This document shows positions 40,001-50,165 of a DNA stretch of 64,000 nucleotides, piece by piece; positions within the stretch are counted from its first letter, which is position 1, and each line of letters starts with the position of its first letter. Source of the stretch: Malurus cyaneus samueli (lineage: Eukaryota; Chordata; Aves; Passeriformes; Maluridae); contig CM019217.1 in NCBI GenBank assembly GCA_009741485.1, forward strand, positions 41,507,298-41,571,297. Direction: 5' to 3'. The notes beneath the pieces were generated by a model. It worked only from the letters and a program-made list of their open reading frames with translations. It did not search any database and was not told the DNA's origin. The translations under genes and the position numbers were made by a program.

Positions 40001-43000
40001 ATTATATATAAAAAAAGATGTTCTTACTTATTGTTGCTTCCACTGAAGCTTCCTACCCTGGCTGAGAAGACTTTACTTATCATCAGCTGTGGGGGAGAGC
40101 TGAAAGGATAAACAGTCATTTCAGTGAGTCATCAATTCCAAGTGCCTGACAAGACAGTGCATCACAGAAAAGGACACTCACCGTATGTAGTGAATTTTCA
40201 AGGTGGAGCCTTTGTAACTCATTGCCACCGAGCCAAACATCATTTCTCCCAGCATATTGATATCAGAGGCTGGTCTGGTATACTACACAAACAAGAAGAC
40301 GGAAACAGGGAAGTAAAAAATAACTTGGCATGCTATTTCAACTCAATATAGTGCCACAGTGATGCATTTAGAATGGAGTATACAAAGTTCATCTTTTCCA
40401 TGCAGAGTAAGACCAGTGTGCATTCAGTATGGGTTTAACCAAGTACAGAAGAAAAACAACCTCCATTTTGCTCACCAGATGAGCAGTGCTACCCTTGCTC
40501 CAGAGGGACCTCCAAAGGCCAGAAAGAGGAAAAAAGATCTACTGCATTTCCAAAGAAACAGCTGTGTCTAGCAACATTCCCATATAACAGAGTATTTGAT
40601 AAATGCTGTAAATTTAACAGAACTTGGATTCTGCAGTCTGGATTCACAAAAAATAAACTTCCTTATTCAGATAAGTAAATTCATCTTCCCCGCCCTTGTA
40701 GAAAGCTTCTTGGAAATGCTTTTTTATTGGAAAATAATTTGTGATTATATTTAGGAATGCAGTCTTTAGACTTTGTTTCAAAGACTGATCATCAATATCA
40801 AATATGAAAAAGAATTTGTTGAAGGTGATTTTCTTCAGAATTAACTTAAATGTAATTATTTTCTTTTCCCACCTTAATCTATACGTGCTTCAGATTTCAT
40901 TTTTCTAGGTGAAATGCCCATGCTTTTACTGAGAAAGAGCCAGAGTACCTAAAAATTTAGCGTTAATTGTAAGACAGATGAAAGGGACTCTTAATATACC
41001 ATGTTCAACAGCTTCTTCAGAACTGACCTGAATCCTAAGTAGACAAGAACAGAGAATAGAATAGTGCTTCTTATGACAAAATGCTATCAGATCTATTTCA
41101 CAATTCCATGAAAGGCAAGACCAAGATAGACCAAAAGGTTAAGATGCATCCACACATGTTCTTATTCTACAACACTTTACGGATAGATACCTCAAGGTTC
41201 ACAACTTGCAATGTTACAGAAGCCCAAGTTATTCAATTCACCTAAGTGAAGGCTTTCATAAGCTAACTTCTTCAGTCAAAAGGATAAATAAATGCAACAA
41301 AGTAACAAATATTACCTGATACTTCAGTATCTGCTCTTTGACATTTTGCATACAGCTTATTGAGGGACTATGGGAAGAAACACTGTTCCCATTGCTTGCT
41401 TGGCAGTTCTTGGCAGCAGTCTTTACAGAAGCCTCGTCTGCCATTTTCTGTGTCAAAACAGAACAATGTGAAAAAAAACTATTAAAGCAAATATGAGAAC
41501 TCCCATCTCTAAACAAATCATGGCAAGAATTTTCTTAAAGCTACAGGAAAGCAACAGAAATAAAGAATGGTCTTATATGGGTAAAAGAATATGTATCAGT
41601 TTGTTGTTTTTTGTTTGTTTGTTTGTTTTTAATGCCAGTATCAGTGTAAGTGGATCACATTTACCCTGTCAGATTGATTTTGTGTGATGCTATGAAAACC
41701 TGAGTAATTAGTCAGTTTCACAGGAAGATCATTCCCAATTGTTATGAATTACTCTTCATAATATTTGCCAAACCTTACATAAACAAAATCTCAGTTTATG
41801 GGTTTCTTACAAACCAACTCCTGTAATCATTTGCATGCACAATTAATCACTCTAATTGCATGTAACTTTTGCTCCCCAAACGATAAACAGATTTCTAAAA
41901 CAGAAGAATAGCCTGCAAAAACAAGGGGTGAATAATCTATCATTTGGCAGAATTAACAGGTTAAAACAAACAATGTTTTTGAATATTCAAAGTGAATAAG
42001 CTCTACTTTCAGAAAAACGCACAGTGTACACACATACTCCATCTTCAGTTTAAACAGAACAGTTTGAGAGTAATTTTGCCTTTATTCTAAATGAATCAAA
42101 TTTGAGTTTTGCCATTTGATAGCAACCAAACATCCAAAATAATTTTTAACATCTATATGCTTGCATGGTATTCAAAGTACTTTGGCTGTTTTAAAGATTA
42201 GTGCATGGCTAGAAAGCAGATTATAGCCTGTATCATGTGTTGTAAAGGAGGTTATAATCTGTTTTATGTCAGTGTTGCATAGAGAATTTCTGATAGGAGA
42301 TTTTGTAGTTAACTTTCAGCTAAAGTATTCAAACAAATGGAATACTTTGAGCATTTAAATGAAGACAGAAACATATTTTTTGCTAACATGCTGCTTGTTT
42401 TAAAACAACTTTAAGATACAAAGTAATGACCTTGATTTTGGGAGGGGGATGGGAGAAGAGGGGAAGCAAGATTAACAACCAGTCTGACCCATTTATGCTC
42501 TTAAGTAGATGATCAGACGTCAGCTGATGATGCTCATCAGTCTTACTGATTCAGCACAATGGCATATTTACAGTGTGACTGAAATAGAGATTGTTTCATT
42601 TTAAGTATCTTCATAAGTAATTTCTACAGGTTGTGACTATTCTTATATCTCTTAGATGGGTTTATATAAAACTCAACAATAAACCAAGCTAGTCTAATAA
42701 GCTGAAGCTGTTGGTTCTAAAAAAAACTTCAAAACAAACAAAAAGATGGAAAAAAAAACCGATGTAGAAGAGAAACACAGAAGCAGCAGGAAAAAAAAAC
42801 AAGCAAAACTACAACAAAACAGAAAACACTACTGGTTTACTGATCATAAAATGACCTAAGTTTGCGGAAAGCTTTACTCCACAATTTGTGCACTCGGAGA
42901 GAAGCAAAAAGAACTTGCATCTTGACAGAATCTGGTATTGCTTCTATGTGTCACCAAAACTTACATGGCCATATGTCACTCTTATTATGTCATACTTGGC

Positions 43001-43566
43001 AATATAACACAGTTAGCTAGTGAACTCGTTTTAATTCACATCAATACAACAACTTCACTAATCCAAACACCAAAGGAAAAAAAACACCTTTATATGCATG
43101 GTAGACATCATAGGAACAAAGGGATTCAAAGCCAGGGCCAACAACAAAAAGCAGACCCAGTCAATATTGGAAAGGCTCAGGAAATACTCAGTTTTAAGGG
43201 AAATAGATTTATTTGCCAGCAAGCAAATCTCATCTAAGTTGTTAAGTTTGAATACCGTATTTGTATCATAAATAACCAATACCAGATATGTTCACAGGCT
43301 TTTTGTAATCTAACACACTCTCGTTGCAGCAATCCCAGTAAAAGATCACAAGATTAAGAAGCTGACACTGTCCTATTAAAATAATTGCTTTTGGAAAGGA
43401 AAAGAACAGTAGAACAACAGCAAAATTAACATTTCATACCTGAACCACAGCTTCATCAATTTTGCGGACTGCTTTCGAATCGAATAAGACCTGTCTGCCT
43501 CTCCTCTCACAGTCTTGGTAAACTATCAGGCGGATTTCATTCAAGTCAAACTCCGAAGAAGACCAG
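19010..43566 (-). CDS. FNIP2: FNIP2, folliculin-interacting protein 2 (exons 2-17; exon 1 outside the window)
   Basis: Adaptor protein that binds folliculin (FLCN) and, through it, RagC/D GTPases on the lysosome surface; the family also binds AMPK and HSP90 (established knowledge). Sixteen coding exons were assembled by hand: 43440-43566, 41316-41447, 40182-40282, 40028-40099, 39327-39427, 37903-37974, 37165-37294, 33585-33786, 32934-33022, 31968-32114, 31666-31835, 27159-28470, 26213-26369, 24349-24549, 20301-20416, 19010-19088. Every intron has GT-AG ends and all phases match. The visible product is 1,069 residues. With a first exon of roughly 36 residues it reaches the ~1,110 residues remembered for human FNIP2. 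The order is an N-terminal longin-like part (exons 2-9), a DENN-like part (exons 10-12, start of 13, then 14-17) and a long disordered loop in exon 13. FNIP2 is preferred to FNIP1 because of [11 protein letters not shown] and the absence of the FNIP1 Cys-rich degron. No frameshift or internal stop was seen. Confidence 0.96.
19631..19660. repeat. (AT)n-rich microsatellite
   Basis: Alternating TA/TG repeat (tatatgtatatacttatata) in the last FNIP2 intron. Confidence 0.88.
20301..20416 (-). CDS. FNIP2: FNIP2 exon 16
   Basis: 116 nt. Encodes [20 protein letters not shown] and [18 protein letters not shown] plus a split Gly, the near-invariant C-terminal helices of FNIPs. Acceptor tttacag|TGCATA, donor TTGGG|gtgagt. 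Confidence 0.96.
21352..21513 (-). CDS. Possible alternative terminal exon of FNIP2 (Cys-rich tail)
   Basis: Within the intron between exons 15 and 16. An acceptor-like cttctaatacgtag is followed by 53 open codons and [56 protein letters not shown]. It starts in phase 0, matching the end of exon 15, so splicing would replace the conserved last 65 residues with a Cys-rich tail. A minus-strand AATAAA occurs about 790 nt further down (near 20556). Not known from the family. A chance open frame of this length is not improbable. Confidence 0.2.
   Translation of the reverse strand, partial: RFRSTRSTWDDGLKLFAATPSNCCLCLLDDYTFDNVRFCMCYLLSSLDFGDLN
23727..24050. repeat. A/C-rich low-complexity tract in FNIP2 intron 15
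   Basis: About 320 bp made almost only of A and C on the plus strand (G/U-rich in the FNIP2 transcript), with irregular blocks such as ccaaaaaacccaaaccctcc and acccacccaccccccaaaat. It is not a regular tandem repeat. It lies roughly 300 nt downstream of the exon 15 donor. Open frames reported here on the minus strand are artefacts of the composition. Confidence 0.9.
24349..24549 (-). CDS. FNIP2: FNIP2 exon 15
   Basis: 201 nt, 67 whole codons, phase 0 at both ends. Encodes [31 protein letters not shown] and [20 protein letters not shown] with VPADF. It is close to human FNIP2, which has [13 protein letters not shown] and [14 protein letters not shown]. Acceptor ttctgttgcag|CATCC, donor GACTTT|gtaagta. 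Phase 0 at the end means an alternative downstream exon could be joined without frameshift. Confidence 0.96.
24939..25503 (-). mobile_element. CR1-type LINE fragment in the FNIP2 intron between exons 14 and 15
   Basis: Reverse-orientation CR1: ggttggagggcacctctgga, ctagtccaacttcttgcc, gggcagcctgctctagtctc, aagaagctcttcctcacatt and ctccttgtcctgttgctgag are the characteristic CR1 3' blocks. The very 3' octamer tail is missing. It lies in the same orientation as the gene, well away from both exons. Confidence 0.85.
26213..26369 (-). CDS. FNIP2: FNIP2 exon 14
   Basis: 157 nt, 52 codons after the split Arg. Encodes [20 protein letters not shown] and [20 protein letters not shown] followed by MH. 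The [11 protein letters not shown] motif is diagnostic for the FNIP C-terminal domain. Acceptor gtatttcag|GTCAAA, donor ATGCAT|gtgagt. Confidence 0.96.
27159..28470 (-). CDS. FNIP2: FNIP2 exon 13 (large regulatory-loop exon)
   Basis: 1,312 nt, 436 codons plus split ends. Opens with the conserved [20 protein letters not shown] and [20 protein letters not shown], then a ~370-residue hydrophilic loop. Landmarks in order: [27 protein letters not shown], a Lys/Ser/Glu-rich stretch, [17 protein letters not shown], a divergent Asn/Ser-rich stretch, and [14 protein letters not shown], the conserved serine cluster that carries regulatory phosphorylation in FNIPs. It ends at EVELPLP plus a split Arg. 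The loop diverges from human but keeps the frame, and the edge blocks are strongly conserved. The FNIP1-type Cys/His degron is absent, supporting FNIP2. Acceptor cctgtgcag|GTGATC, donor CCAAG|gtaaag. Confidence 0.97.
30511..30524 (+). promoter_or_regulatory. CTCF-like site in the FNIP2 intron between exons 12 and 13
   Basis: CCAGCAGAGGGCAA matches the CTCF core CCASYAGRKGGCRS at 13 of 14 positions. It is a motif match only. Confidence 0.4.
31666..31835 (-). CDS. FNIP2: FNIP2 exon 12
   Basis: 170 nt. Encodes [40 protein letters not shown] and [16 protein letters not shown]. These are core segments of the DENN-like part and almost identical to human FNIP2. Acceptor tttctag|GTTC, donor CTGG|gtcagt, with a C at donor position +3, which is weaker than average. 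Confidence 0.96.
31968..32114 (-). CDS. FNIP2: FNIP2 exon 11
   Basis: 147 nt. Encodes [20 protein letters not shown] and then [20 protein letters not shown] with LIEQINRN. The [16 protein letters not shown] block is diagnostic of FNIPs. Acceptor gagcag|AGTTACC, donor AACCA|gtaagc. Confidence 0.96.
32934..33022 (-). CDS. FNIP2: FNIP2 exon 10
   Basis: 89 nt. Encodes [20 protein letters not shown] followed by RVMDALGEF, a helical segment of the FNIP middle domain. It ends with two bases (AG) of an Arg codon. Acceptor aatcaag|GCC, donor TTCAG|gtgagt. It is too short to stand out as an isolated open frame but fits both neighbours. Confidence 0.94.
33585..33786 (-). CDS. FNIP2: FNIP2 exon 9
   Basis: 202 nt, 67 codons plus one base. 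Encodes [33 protein letters not shown] and then the aromatic-rich [20 protein letters not shown]. The [13 protein letters not shown] strand is one of the most conserved FNIP motifs and belongs to the central domain. Donor GAAAAG|gtacag. Confidence 0.96.
37165..37294 (-). CDS. FNIP2: FNIP2 exon 8
   Basis: 130 nt if the donor is gtgagt at the lower end. Encodes [14 protein letters not shown], a run of nine Ser codons, then [20 protein letters not shown]. The 3' end reads CCAAG-GTG-GTGAGT, so two donors three bases apart are possible (exon starting at 37165 or 37168). The longer form adds one residue (Trp) before STEE, where human FNIP2 has Arg. The Ser run is AGT/TCT/TCA/AGC-coded and of variable length in the family. 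Confidence 0.92.
37903..37974 (-). CDS. FNIP2: FNIP2 exon 7
   Basis: 72 nt. Encodes [20 protein letters not shown] followed by IARS, essentially identical to the human FNIP2 segment. This is a probable phosphorylated linker (Ser/Asp/Arg-rich). Acceptor ctgttacag|CACACAG, donor TCAG|gtatct. Confidence 0.95.
39327..39427 (-). CDS. FNIP2: FNIP2 exon 6
   Basis: 101 nt. Encodes [17 protein letters not shown] and then a Ser/Asn-rich end, [16 protein letters not shown]. The [10 protein letters not shown] block is nearly invariant in FNIPs. Donor TTAG|gtaaat. The split codon continues in exon 7 as Ala. Confidence 0.94.
40028..40099 (-). CDS. FNIP2: FNIP2 exon 5
   Basis: 72 nt. Encodes [20 protein letters not shown] followed by Ser-Asn-Asn, matching the human [14 protein letters not shown] segment. 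Acceptor tttcag|CTCTCC, donor AATAA|gtaaga. It ends with two bases of an Asn codon completed by exon 6. Confidence 0.93.
40182..40282 (-). CDS. FNIP2: FNIP2 exon 4
   Basis: 101 nt, 33 codons plus two bases. Encodes [20 protein letters not shown] and then [13 protein letters not shown], a highly conserved strand-rich stretch of the longin-like domain. Donor CG|gtgagt. The split Arg codon is completed by exon 5. Confidence 0.95.
41316..41447 (-). CDS. FNIP2: FNIP2 exon 3
   Basis: 132 nt, exactly 44 codons, phase 0 at both ends. Encodes a Ser/Asn-rich linker from [11 protein letters not shown] to KEQILKYQ. The KYQ end joins YTRPASD of the next exon, as in human FNIPs (KYQYTRPASD). It is the least conserved of the N-terminal exons, so its assignment rests on both flanking joins. 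Confidence 0.9.
41600..41630 (+). repeat. (GTTT)n simple repeat
   Basis: Repeated GTTT units (gtttgtttgtttgttttt) in the intron between FNIP2 exons 2 and 3, about 150 bp upstream of exon 3. Confidence 0.9.
43440..43566 (-). CDS. FNIP2: FNIP2 exon 2
   Basis: First FNIP2 exon in the window, 127 nt. It begins with the last base of a split codon and then 42 codons. It carries the FNIP hallmark [20 protein letters not shown], part of the N-terminal longin-like fold. The acceptor reads ccacag|CTGG and the donor CAG|gtatg. Since it starts in the middle of a codon, another coding exon must lie upstream; in the known family that exon carries the start Met and about 36 residues. Confidence 0.95.
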
Positions 43567-44955
43567 CTGTGGATTAGTAACACAAGATATTAAAACAGTG
43601 TGCTTACTTTGCAGGTTCATTTAAGTGAAGAAACAGGTATTTGGCAAATACATCTTAGCATTTACAGAACTCACGGTACAAACCACATAGCTCTGAGCAA
43701 AAGGGAACTCCACAGGAATGTCTGAGCTCAGTGTCACTGACAAAGGCACAACCAGACCAATTTTTATCCCATCTTTTTCCAAAGTTTTCCAGTAAGAGAA
43801 CACAAAACTTTCTCGGCAATCTGCTCCAGGCCTTAACTTCTCATATTTTCTCCACTGTACACAGCCTGGATCATCCTTATCGCAAGGTAAGTGTACTATT
43901 TTGTGCGATACTCCCAGTGGCAATAAAACACAATGGATTACCATCCTCTCCAAAACCACCTTCCAACACCACAAGGCTTATACCCGCTCTCATCCTTCTC
44001 TAAACAACACAAATCTAATTCCTTTTGATCTATTCCTGACAACGTAATTTAAGACTTTCCTAACGTTTAAGTCTTGCAAAGGCAAGACAAGTTTTATGTT
44101 GCTCCATTCTTTTCGCTCTATTTCTGAGACATTTCAAGGTTTACAGAGCAGCCACCAATTACTGAACTTGATTTCCAACTACAACGAAAATCATTTAGCA
44201 CATGAAACCAAGATACCATTGAAATTCAACCTGAAGCAAAACAATTCTCTCAAGCCAGAATCTGCCCATTCTCCAGAGACACATGGCACATGACCTGCCT
44301 CACTGCACTATCCCAGCAGCTGAGGAGCCAAACTGAACATACTGGCAATGACAAAAAACCTCATTTCCCAATTCCAGAAGGAGCCAGTCTGCACATCAGA
44401 GCATGGAGATTTGCTTGGCCTCAGCTTCAGCTACAGAAAACCCTTTTCATGTTATGTTGCTGACAAGCTGAGATCAGTGGAAAAAACCTACTCCTGCATC
44501 CAGCAGTGCCACAGAGCGCTGATGCTCACTCATATTGCCCCAGCCTTGACCTGGATGGACTGCACCTCGGGGGTGAGAGTACAACTGTTATTAATAGTTG
44601 TTGGTTTAACAAACTGCATAGCAGACTTCAGTCAAGGCCACCCTGATCTTCCACCAAAAAGGCCATTTCATTTAGGAATTTTCCCAAACTGTGCTTTAAG
44701 AAATGGAAGGTAGAGAAATAAGAGAAGAGCATAAAACTCCTATACAGATGAAAGATAGAATTTATGAAGCTATTTCTTTTATTCCATCCTCTATCAACAT
44801 CCATAAATCAATAGTGAGGTAAACACTACCAAATCCTGCTAAAGTCAGTTAGGTAACCACAGATAACTACATTAGGAGTACACTTGGGAGACTGATGAAT
44901 TTAACATAATTTTAAGTAAAAACAGCTTAATTTCATCTTTGTGCTTCATGCAGCT

Positions 44956-44981
44956 AAAAAAAAAAAAAAAAAAAAAAAAAA
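44956..44981 (+). repeat. Poly-A run (26 A)
   Basis: Uninterrupted A26 followed by G and eight more A. No retrotransposon body was recognised directly upstream. Confidence 0.95.
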
Positions 44982-47900
44982 GAAAAAAAAGCCTAAATGG
45001 GCATCCTTTTCAAACCTGAAAGACTTCAATCTGGAAAGTTTTATTCTACTTTTAAGCATCTTGGGACAGAATAAGCCAGATACCTATCTCCACGGCAAGG
45101 TACTCTTATACAAGTATGCTGTATGTACATAATATGCAAGGTTTCCCATCACAGAAAGATGCTAAAGGCTGTTTTCCCATATACAGTGAGGAAACTTCTT
45201 GATGTGTATGTAACATGCCTCCAGAAGTGCTGGGAGTGCCTGGTAGATTTCTTTTCAAGTCTTCCCTTTCAAAGGCAGCCACAGCATTACGTTAACCTGC
45301 AGGCCTGATACCATTGTTGATAGTTGCCCAACAAAGATCCTACACACCTCGCATACACAGAGATCTGCAACTACACCATCTGTTTAACAAGTCTGTTACC
45401 AGTTTCTCAGCCCACTGCCCGTGCAATGCTATTACAAAATCCAGTTATACAGAATGCAAGACAAGTCAGAGCCATCAGTACACTTCATCCTAGTCTGCCA
45501 CATGAATCTGATACTCTTCAGCATCAGATACCCCAGTATCTCTTCAGTTACACAGTTATCTATCCACACACTTTCTGCAATGGACAACCTTAAGTAATTA
45601 TGCTGTTTTCTTAAAAAGGCTACAGGTCTTTCCTTCCTTTAACAACAAAGAAAAAGTACATCTCTATGGCTTTAGCTTACATAAGAGCAAAGCCTTATTT
45701 GTTTCCATGACTGGCACATCAGCATCCATACTTCACACCACAGGTCTGCAGGTCTAAACCAAGAATGGCTCAATCTGTGTCTGAAATGAACCTATCTAGC
45801 CCTGTATCTGCCCACGGATGCAGGGTTACATGCAGGCTGGGATGCATGAATTCAGGTTTCCTTACAAACAAGTCAACTCCCTCACTGTGCACCACAGCAA
45901 ACTTCATGTTGGTTGTGCAGTGCTGACTTCTGTTTAAGACATGAACTGGATTTTATGCTAAAGTAAAAACCCATTTTCCACACAACACATTAGAATTAAA
46001 GATTGCTGCAATCTGTCAGAACTACAAACAGATTCTCTAGTACCAGACAGCAAGAAGCTAAGAAATTACATAAAATCTATCGTACAAAGCTTTATGTGAC
46101 TAGTAGACCAAAACAAGGGAAGTAATTTCAAATAATGTTTCTTTATAGTTCTAACCAAATATCATGTTTTAATGCCACTGCTTACAGATGCAGTTCCTGC
46201 AGCAGTCCTACCCATTACAAAAGAGATCCAACCTACTAAAACCTCATTTGATAATATCAAACATATTTACAGGCAATTTATACAGGCGTACAAATCCATG
46301 AAGTCTCATTACTTCCACATGGAATCCAGCAGCAGGCCCAAGACTAATCAGATGACTGGGATGTTTATGCCCATCACAAAAGCTGATGAGCACTGCTTAC
46401 AGTACTTCCACCCTTTAATGTTTAAACAAAGTTATGTAACACAGATCCCCCAAAATAGGGACAGCAGGAACATCCAATCATCTCCCAAAAGCAGTGTTGA
46501 AGAATACAGACAATACACAGACTCACTGGTCAGCTGTTTGCACACATGTAAAAACCGAATGCCCAAAATATTACTTCCTTGTGTCCGTATCAGATTCTTG
46601 CTTATTTAGCAATGCCACGTCCTGCACATTCTTAAAAATCCACTGAATTAACAAAATTAATATGATATTGTGCATATGTTCACATTTCAGGTTAAATGTA
46701 GCTATTCTGACTGAACATGATTTCTTATTTGACCACAAAAGTAAGAGTCCCCCACATACTTTCATCCTTTTTTGTAACCACATGACCCTTCCTGTTACTT
46801 GTGTCTGCTCTGGTAATTATTGGAGCCTTCTGTAAACTGAATTCTCTGCAGCAACCGAAGTCTGTCCAAGCACATGAAGGTGAATCAGAAACAGATGGAA
46901 AAAGGAAGTAGTAGAAGGCAATGGAACCTCTACCTCTTGCTGGCAGCATGAGTTACACTAACTCACTTTGTCCATGAAACTGTATACCTTTAAGGGCAAA
47001 AATAAAATGTTCCCCCTACATTCCAAATAAGTATTGAGGCCAGTTAGAATGTTAATTGACTTTTCTTGTTCTGAAGTCAGTTCTGTCTGTTTAGTGAGCT
47101 CCCTAAGGGGAGCCAGGTCCCAGAAGAACTGGAAAGGTCAAGGCCAGATCAAGGGGAAAAAGGACAAGAGCATGCCAGAAATCAAAGGAAGAAGTGGCTC
47201 CTTCAACATCATCAGTCTGAGCAGGTCAGCTTACCCAGCCTCACCTTCAGACTGCATCTTTCCTGTATGTGGAAGATGCTAGAACTAATAAACACCTTCA
47301 AGTCAAAATAAAGAAGCCAAATCAAGCTGTGTTCATACGATAGTATAACCAGGTCTATTAGAGATACTAAAATGCCATGGATTTTTTTTTTTTGTTTTTG
47401 AAAGAAAGCCACAAGTTTGGAACAGCTTAATGAAAAAGTTGTCTCCCTGAGAAGCTTAAGCTTACTTTAGTTTCTTACACTTGCATATAAGTCAATTTCC
47501 TTTGGCTATTTCAACATTTCTTCTTCTTATGGTTATGAGACATGAAGGCAACGGAATCTCTCTTACTTAGGGGAAAGCAGACTTATTTGTTTCTTGAGAA
47601 AAACTACAACATTTTTTCCTCACTGCCCTGAATGAATGCTTTCAGTTAATATAGATCTCCAAATCCTGATTTTTACAAAGAAAGCTTTTGCTTCACCTTT
47701 ATAATTATCAGCATGAACACAGTAACTGAAGAGTGACCTATTCATTTGTATTCAAAAACTACTTCAGCTGACCTTATACTGTTTTTGAAAGTGACTAACC
47801 ACTCACTACTTCAGTGCAACATCTACAGGCTAGAGAACCAAACAGGCTGAAACATCTCTTATCTATCTGTATTTATCTACTTCTTACACCAGCAATCCTG

Positions 47901-49164
47901 AAGGTACAATACTAATTCTAACACCTTGGGTGCTAGAACTTGGAAAAAGCCCCCTGAACCATATTTTCAGCACCACTACATAGGTCTAAAAAGTCAAACA
48001 TTGGAGACATGCTGACACGCGTCTGAAAAGGACAACCCAAAAGTTAAATAAACACTACTCTCTGTTCAGAATAGTTTGACTTAATGCCTGAACTAGAGGT
48101 AATTTACAAGTAAAACAGAGGGTTCCCCTCTTTGGTCTTCCCCCACTTCACACATTCTCTCCTGTCTGCTCTGCACACTGTTAGTACTTGAACCACTAAC
48201 AAAGGAGGTGGCAAAAAAAGTAAAAGAATAGAAACTAATTAGGAAACTAGAAAGAGAAGTAAGATTATTTCACTTTAATTGAAAAGAAAGGCAATCACCC
48301 TTTATGCCTCAGTTTGCATACACATAAATCTTACACATCAGAGTCAAGAATATAAGTTCAGTTTCAAACAGGAAAGACTTTCTGGAGGTGCAGTCATCAT
48401 CATCAAGAATAAGTTTCTAACAGAACTTTCTCTATTTACAAAATAGCCTTTCAGGCACATAATTATAATCTAGTGTTAAGTAAAAATGTCCCTTCTTTGT
48501 CAAAAATCATATACATCAAAAAAGTTACATGCATACCTGTTTTGCAGCAGTCTAGTCTCTTTGTTCGCACAGCTGACACTCTGGTCTCTCAAAGACTTTC
48601 TAATTCTTTCATCCAATTGGGTACAAGAGAGATTATTTCCAAGTGGTACATCGTTGTTGCTTCTTGTTCTTTCTATTTGTCCCCCAGTGCCATTTGTAGT
48701 TTTTGGTGTACCTCCACACATTTTTCTTAGCAACAATTCCTCCCTCAAAAAAACTAAATACCTCCTGAAGAGAAACAGCCTCAAGCAGGTTTCTTCACTA
48801 TCGATCAGCCATTAACAACGGTAATTTACCATCAGCTTTCCTCCCTATAAAGGAACACAGCCTGCTGAATTTCCAATTGAGGAGAAAAAAGGCAAAGCAA
48901 ACGACATATATTCTATAAGCCATTAATACAAAAACACAGCAATAGCTAATGTACTCCGGCAATTATTCCAGACAGAACACAAATGACTTTCAGGTTTCAG
49001 AAGCCATCGTAGACTTGCTCTTGCTGCTGTCAGAGGTTTTCCTACCAAGCCTGGCACAAAGCTTTAACAGATACAACAGCTAATATTGACTTTAGCTGTG
49101 TTTGTTTCCTGGTATGCGATTTAGGTAGCTGGCAATTATGTAGTCACAAGACTGAACCATATGG

Positions 49165-49171
<7 letters not shown>

Positions 49172-49202
<31 letters not shown>
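49172..49202 (+). repeat. Poly-A run (31 A)
   Basis: Uninterrupted A31 within FNIP2 intron 1. The flanks (gcctctt / gcatagttg) show no clear element or target-site duplication. Confidence 0.95.
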
Positions 49203-49203
<1 letters not shown>

Positions 49204-49673
49204 CATAGTTGCTTTTGCAGTGACTCGCCCTTAGTTGCAAGGTTGTTCTAACACTGGCTACAACACCCTGTTAATGGCTCTCATGTGAGCAAGTGTCATC
49301 TGACAACCCCTAGCAACCTCATACAGCTGAGGAGCAGGTAAGAATATGTCATCACGGCCATATGGTTATCAGTTTAAAAAACCCCACTACCAACACCAGG
49401 AAACACACTAGATATTCTGCACTGTAATGCTTTTACTTCGAAGGACAAATACTATTTTATACTTGGACAAGAACTTGACACTACTGCTTTGAAAACGTTT
49501 TTTTAAGAACGTGTGAAGGAAAACAATGAGAAAAGGTTTGCTGCAGACATCAAATCACTTGATGAAAATTTATAGCCATGTGCCTATTAATTTAATGGCA
49601 ATACTGATAACAAAAATAACTGATAAAATACTCCTGACCAAGTAAATTTAAGTTTAACAGAACGAAGAAATCC

Positions 49674-50165
49674 GATCACAGAATACAGAATATCATTGAG
49701 TCCAACTCCTGGCCCTGCACAGCGACATCCTCAAGAATCACACCATGTGCCGCAGAGTCTCGTCCAAATGCTTCCTGCACTGTCAGGCTTGGTGTTCTGA
49801 CCACTTCCCTGGGGAGCCTGGTTCCAGTGCCTGACCACCCTCTGGGTGAAGAGCCTTTTCCTAATATGTAACCTAAACCTCCCCTGACACAACTTCAGGC
49901 CATTCCTTCGGGTCCTGTCACTGGTCACCACGGAGAAAAGATCAGAGTCTGCCCCTCCTCTTCCGCTTACAAGGAAGTTGTATCTTCAGTGAGGTCTCCC
50001 TTCAGTCTTCTCTTCCCCAGGTCCAAACAGACGAAGTGACCTCAGCCATTCCTCAAAGGGCTCCTTCCCAAGGCCCTTCACCATCTTTGATGCTCTCCTT
50101 GAGACACTCTGATAGCTTTACATCTTTCTTGTATTGCAGTGATCAAAGCTGCACACAGGATGCTC
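49674..50165 (-). mobile_element. CR1-type LINE fragment in FNIP2 intron 1
   Basis: Reverse-orientation CR1: tgagtccaactcctggccct, ccacttccctggggagcctg, ccaccctctgggtgaagagc, aacctaaacctcccctgaca and, at the upper end, aaagctgcacacaggatgct. It starts with a decayed tail (gaatacagaatatc). Same strand as FNIP2. Confidence 0.88.

Larger units (their letters stand above)
43567..49673 (-). other. FNIP2: FNIP2 intron 1, 3' part
   Basis: Intronic sequence directly upstream of exon 2. It contains a pure A run of 26 (44956-44981) and several chance open frames: 117 codons on minus at 43621-43974, 121 on plus at 44348-44713 and 145 on plus at 46172-46609. I recognise none of these, and none has convincing start, splice or poly(A) context. 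No RNA gene was recognised. Confidence 0.8.

Noticed and set aside
43621..43974. 117-codon minus-strand open frame just upstream of FNIP2 exon 2
   Set aside because: No recognisable homology, no splice sites in keeping with FNIP2 phases, and it ends before exon 2. A frame of this length is expected by chance in a 64 kb window.
46172..46609. 145-codon plus-strand open frame in intron 1
   Set aside because: No recognised family, no promoter, splice or poly(A) context. Composition is like the surrounding intron.
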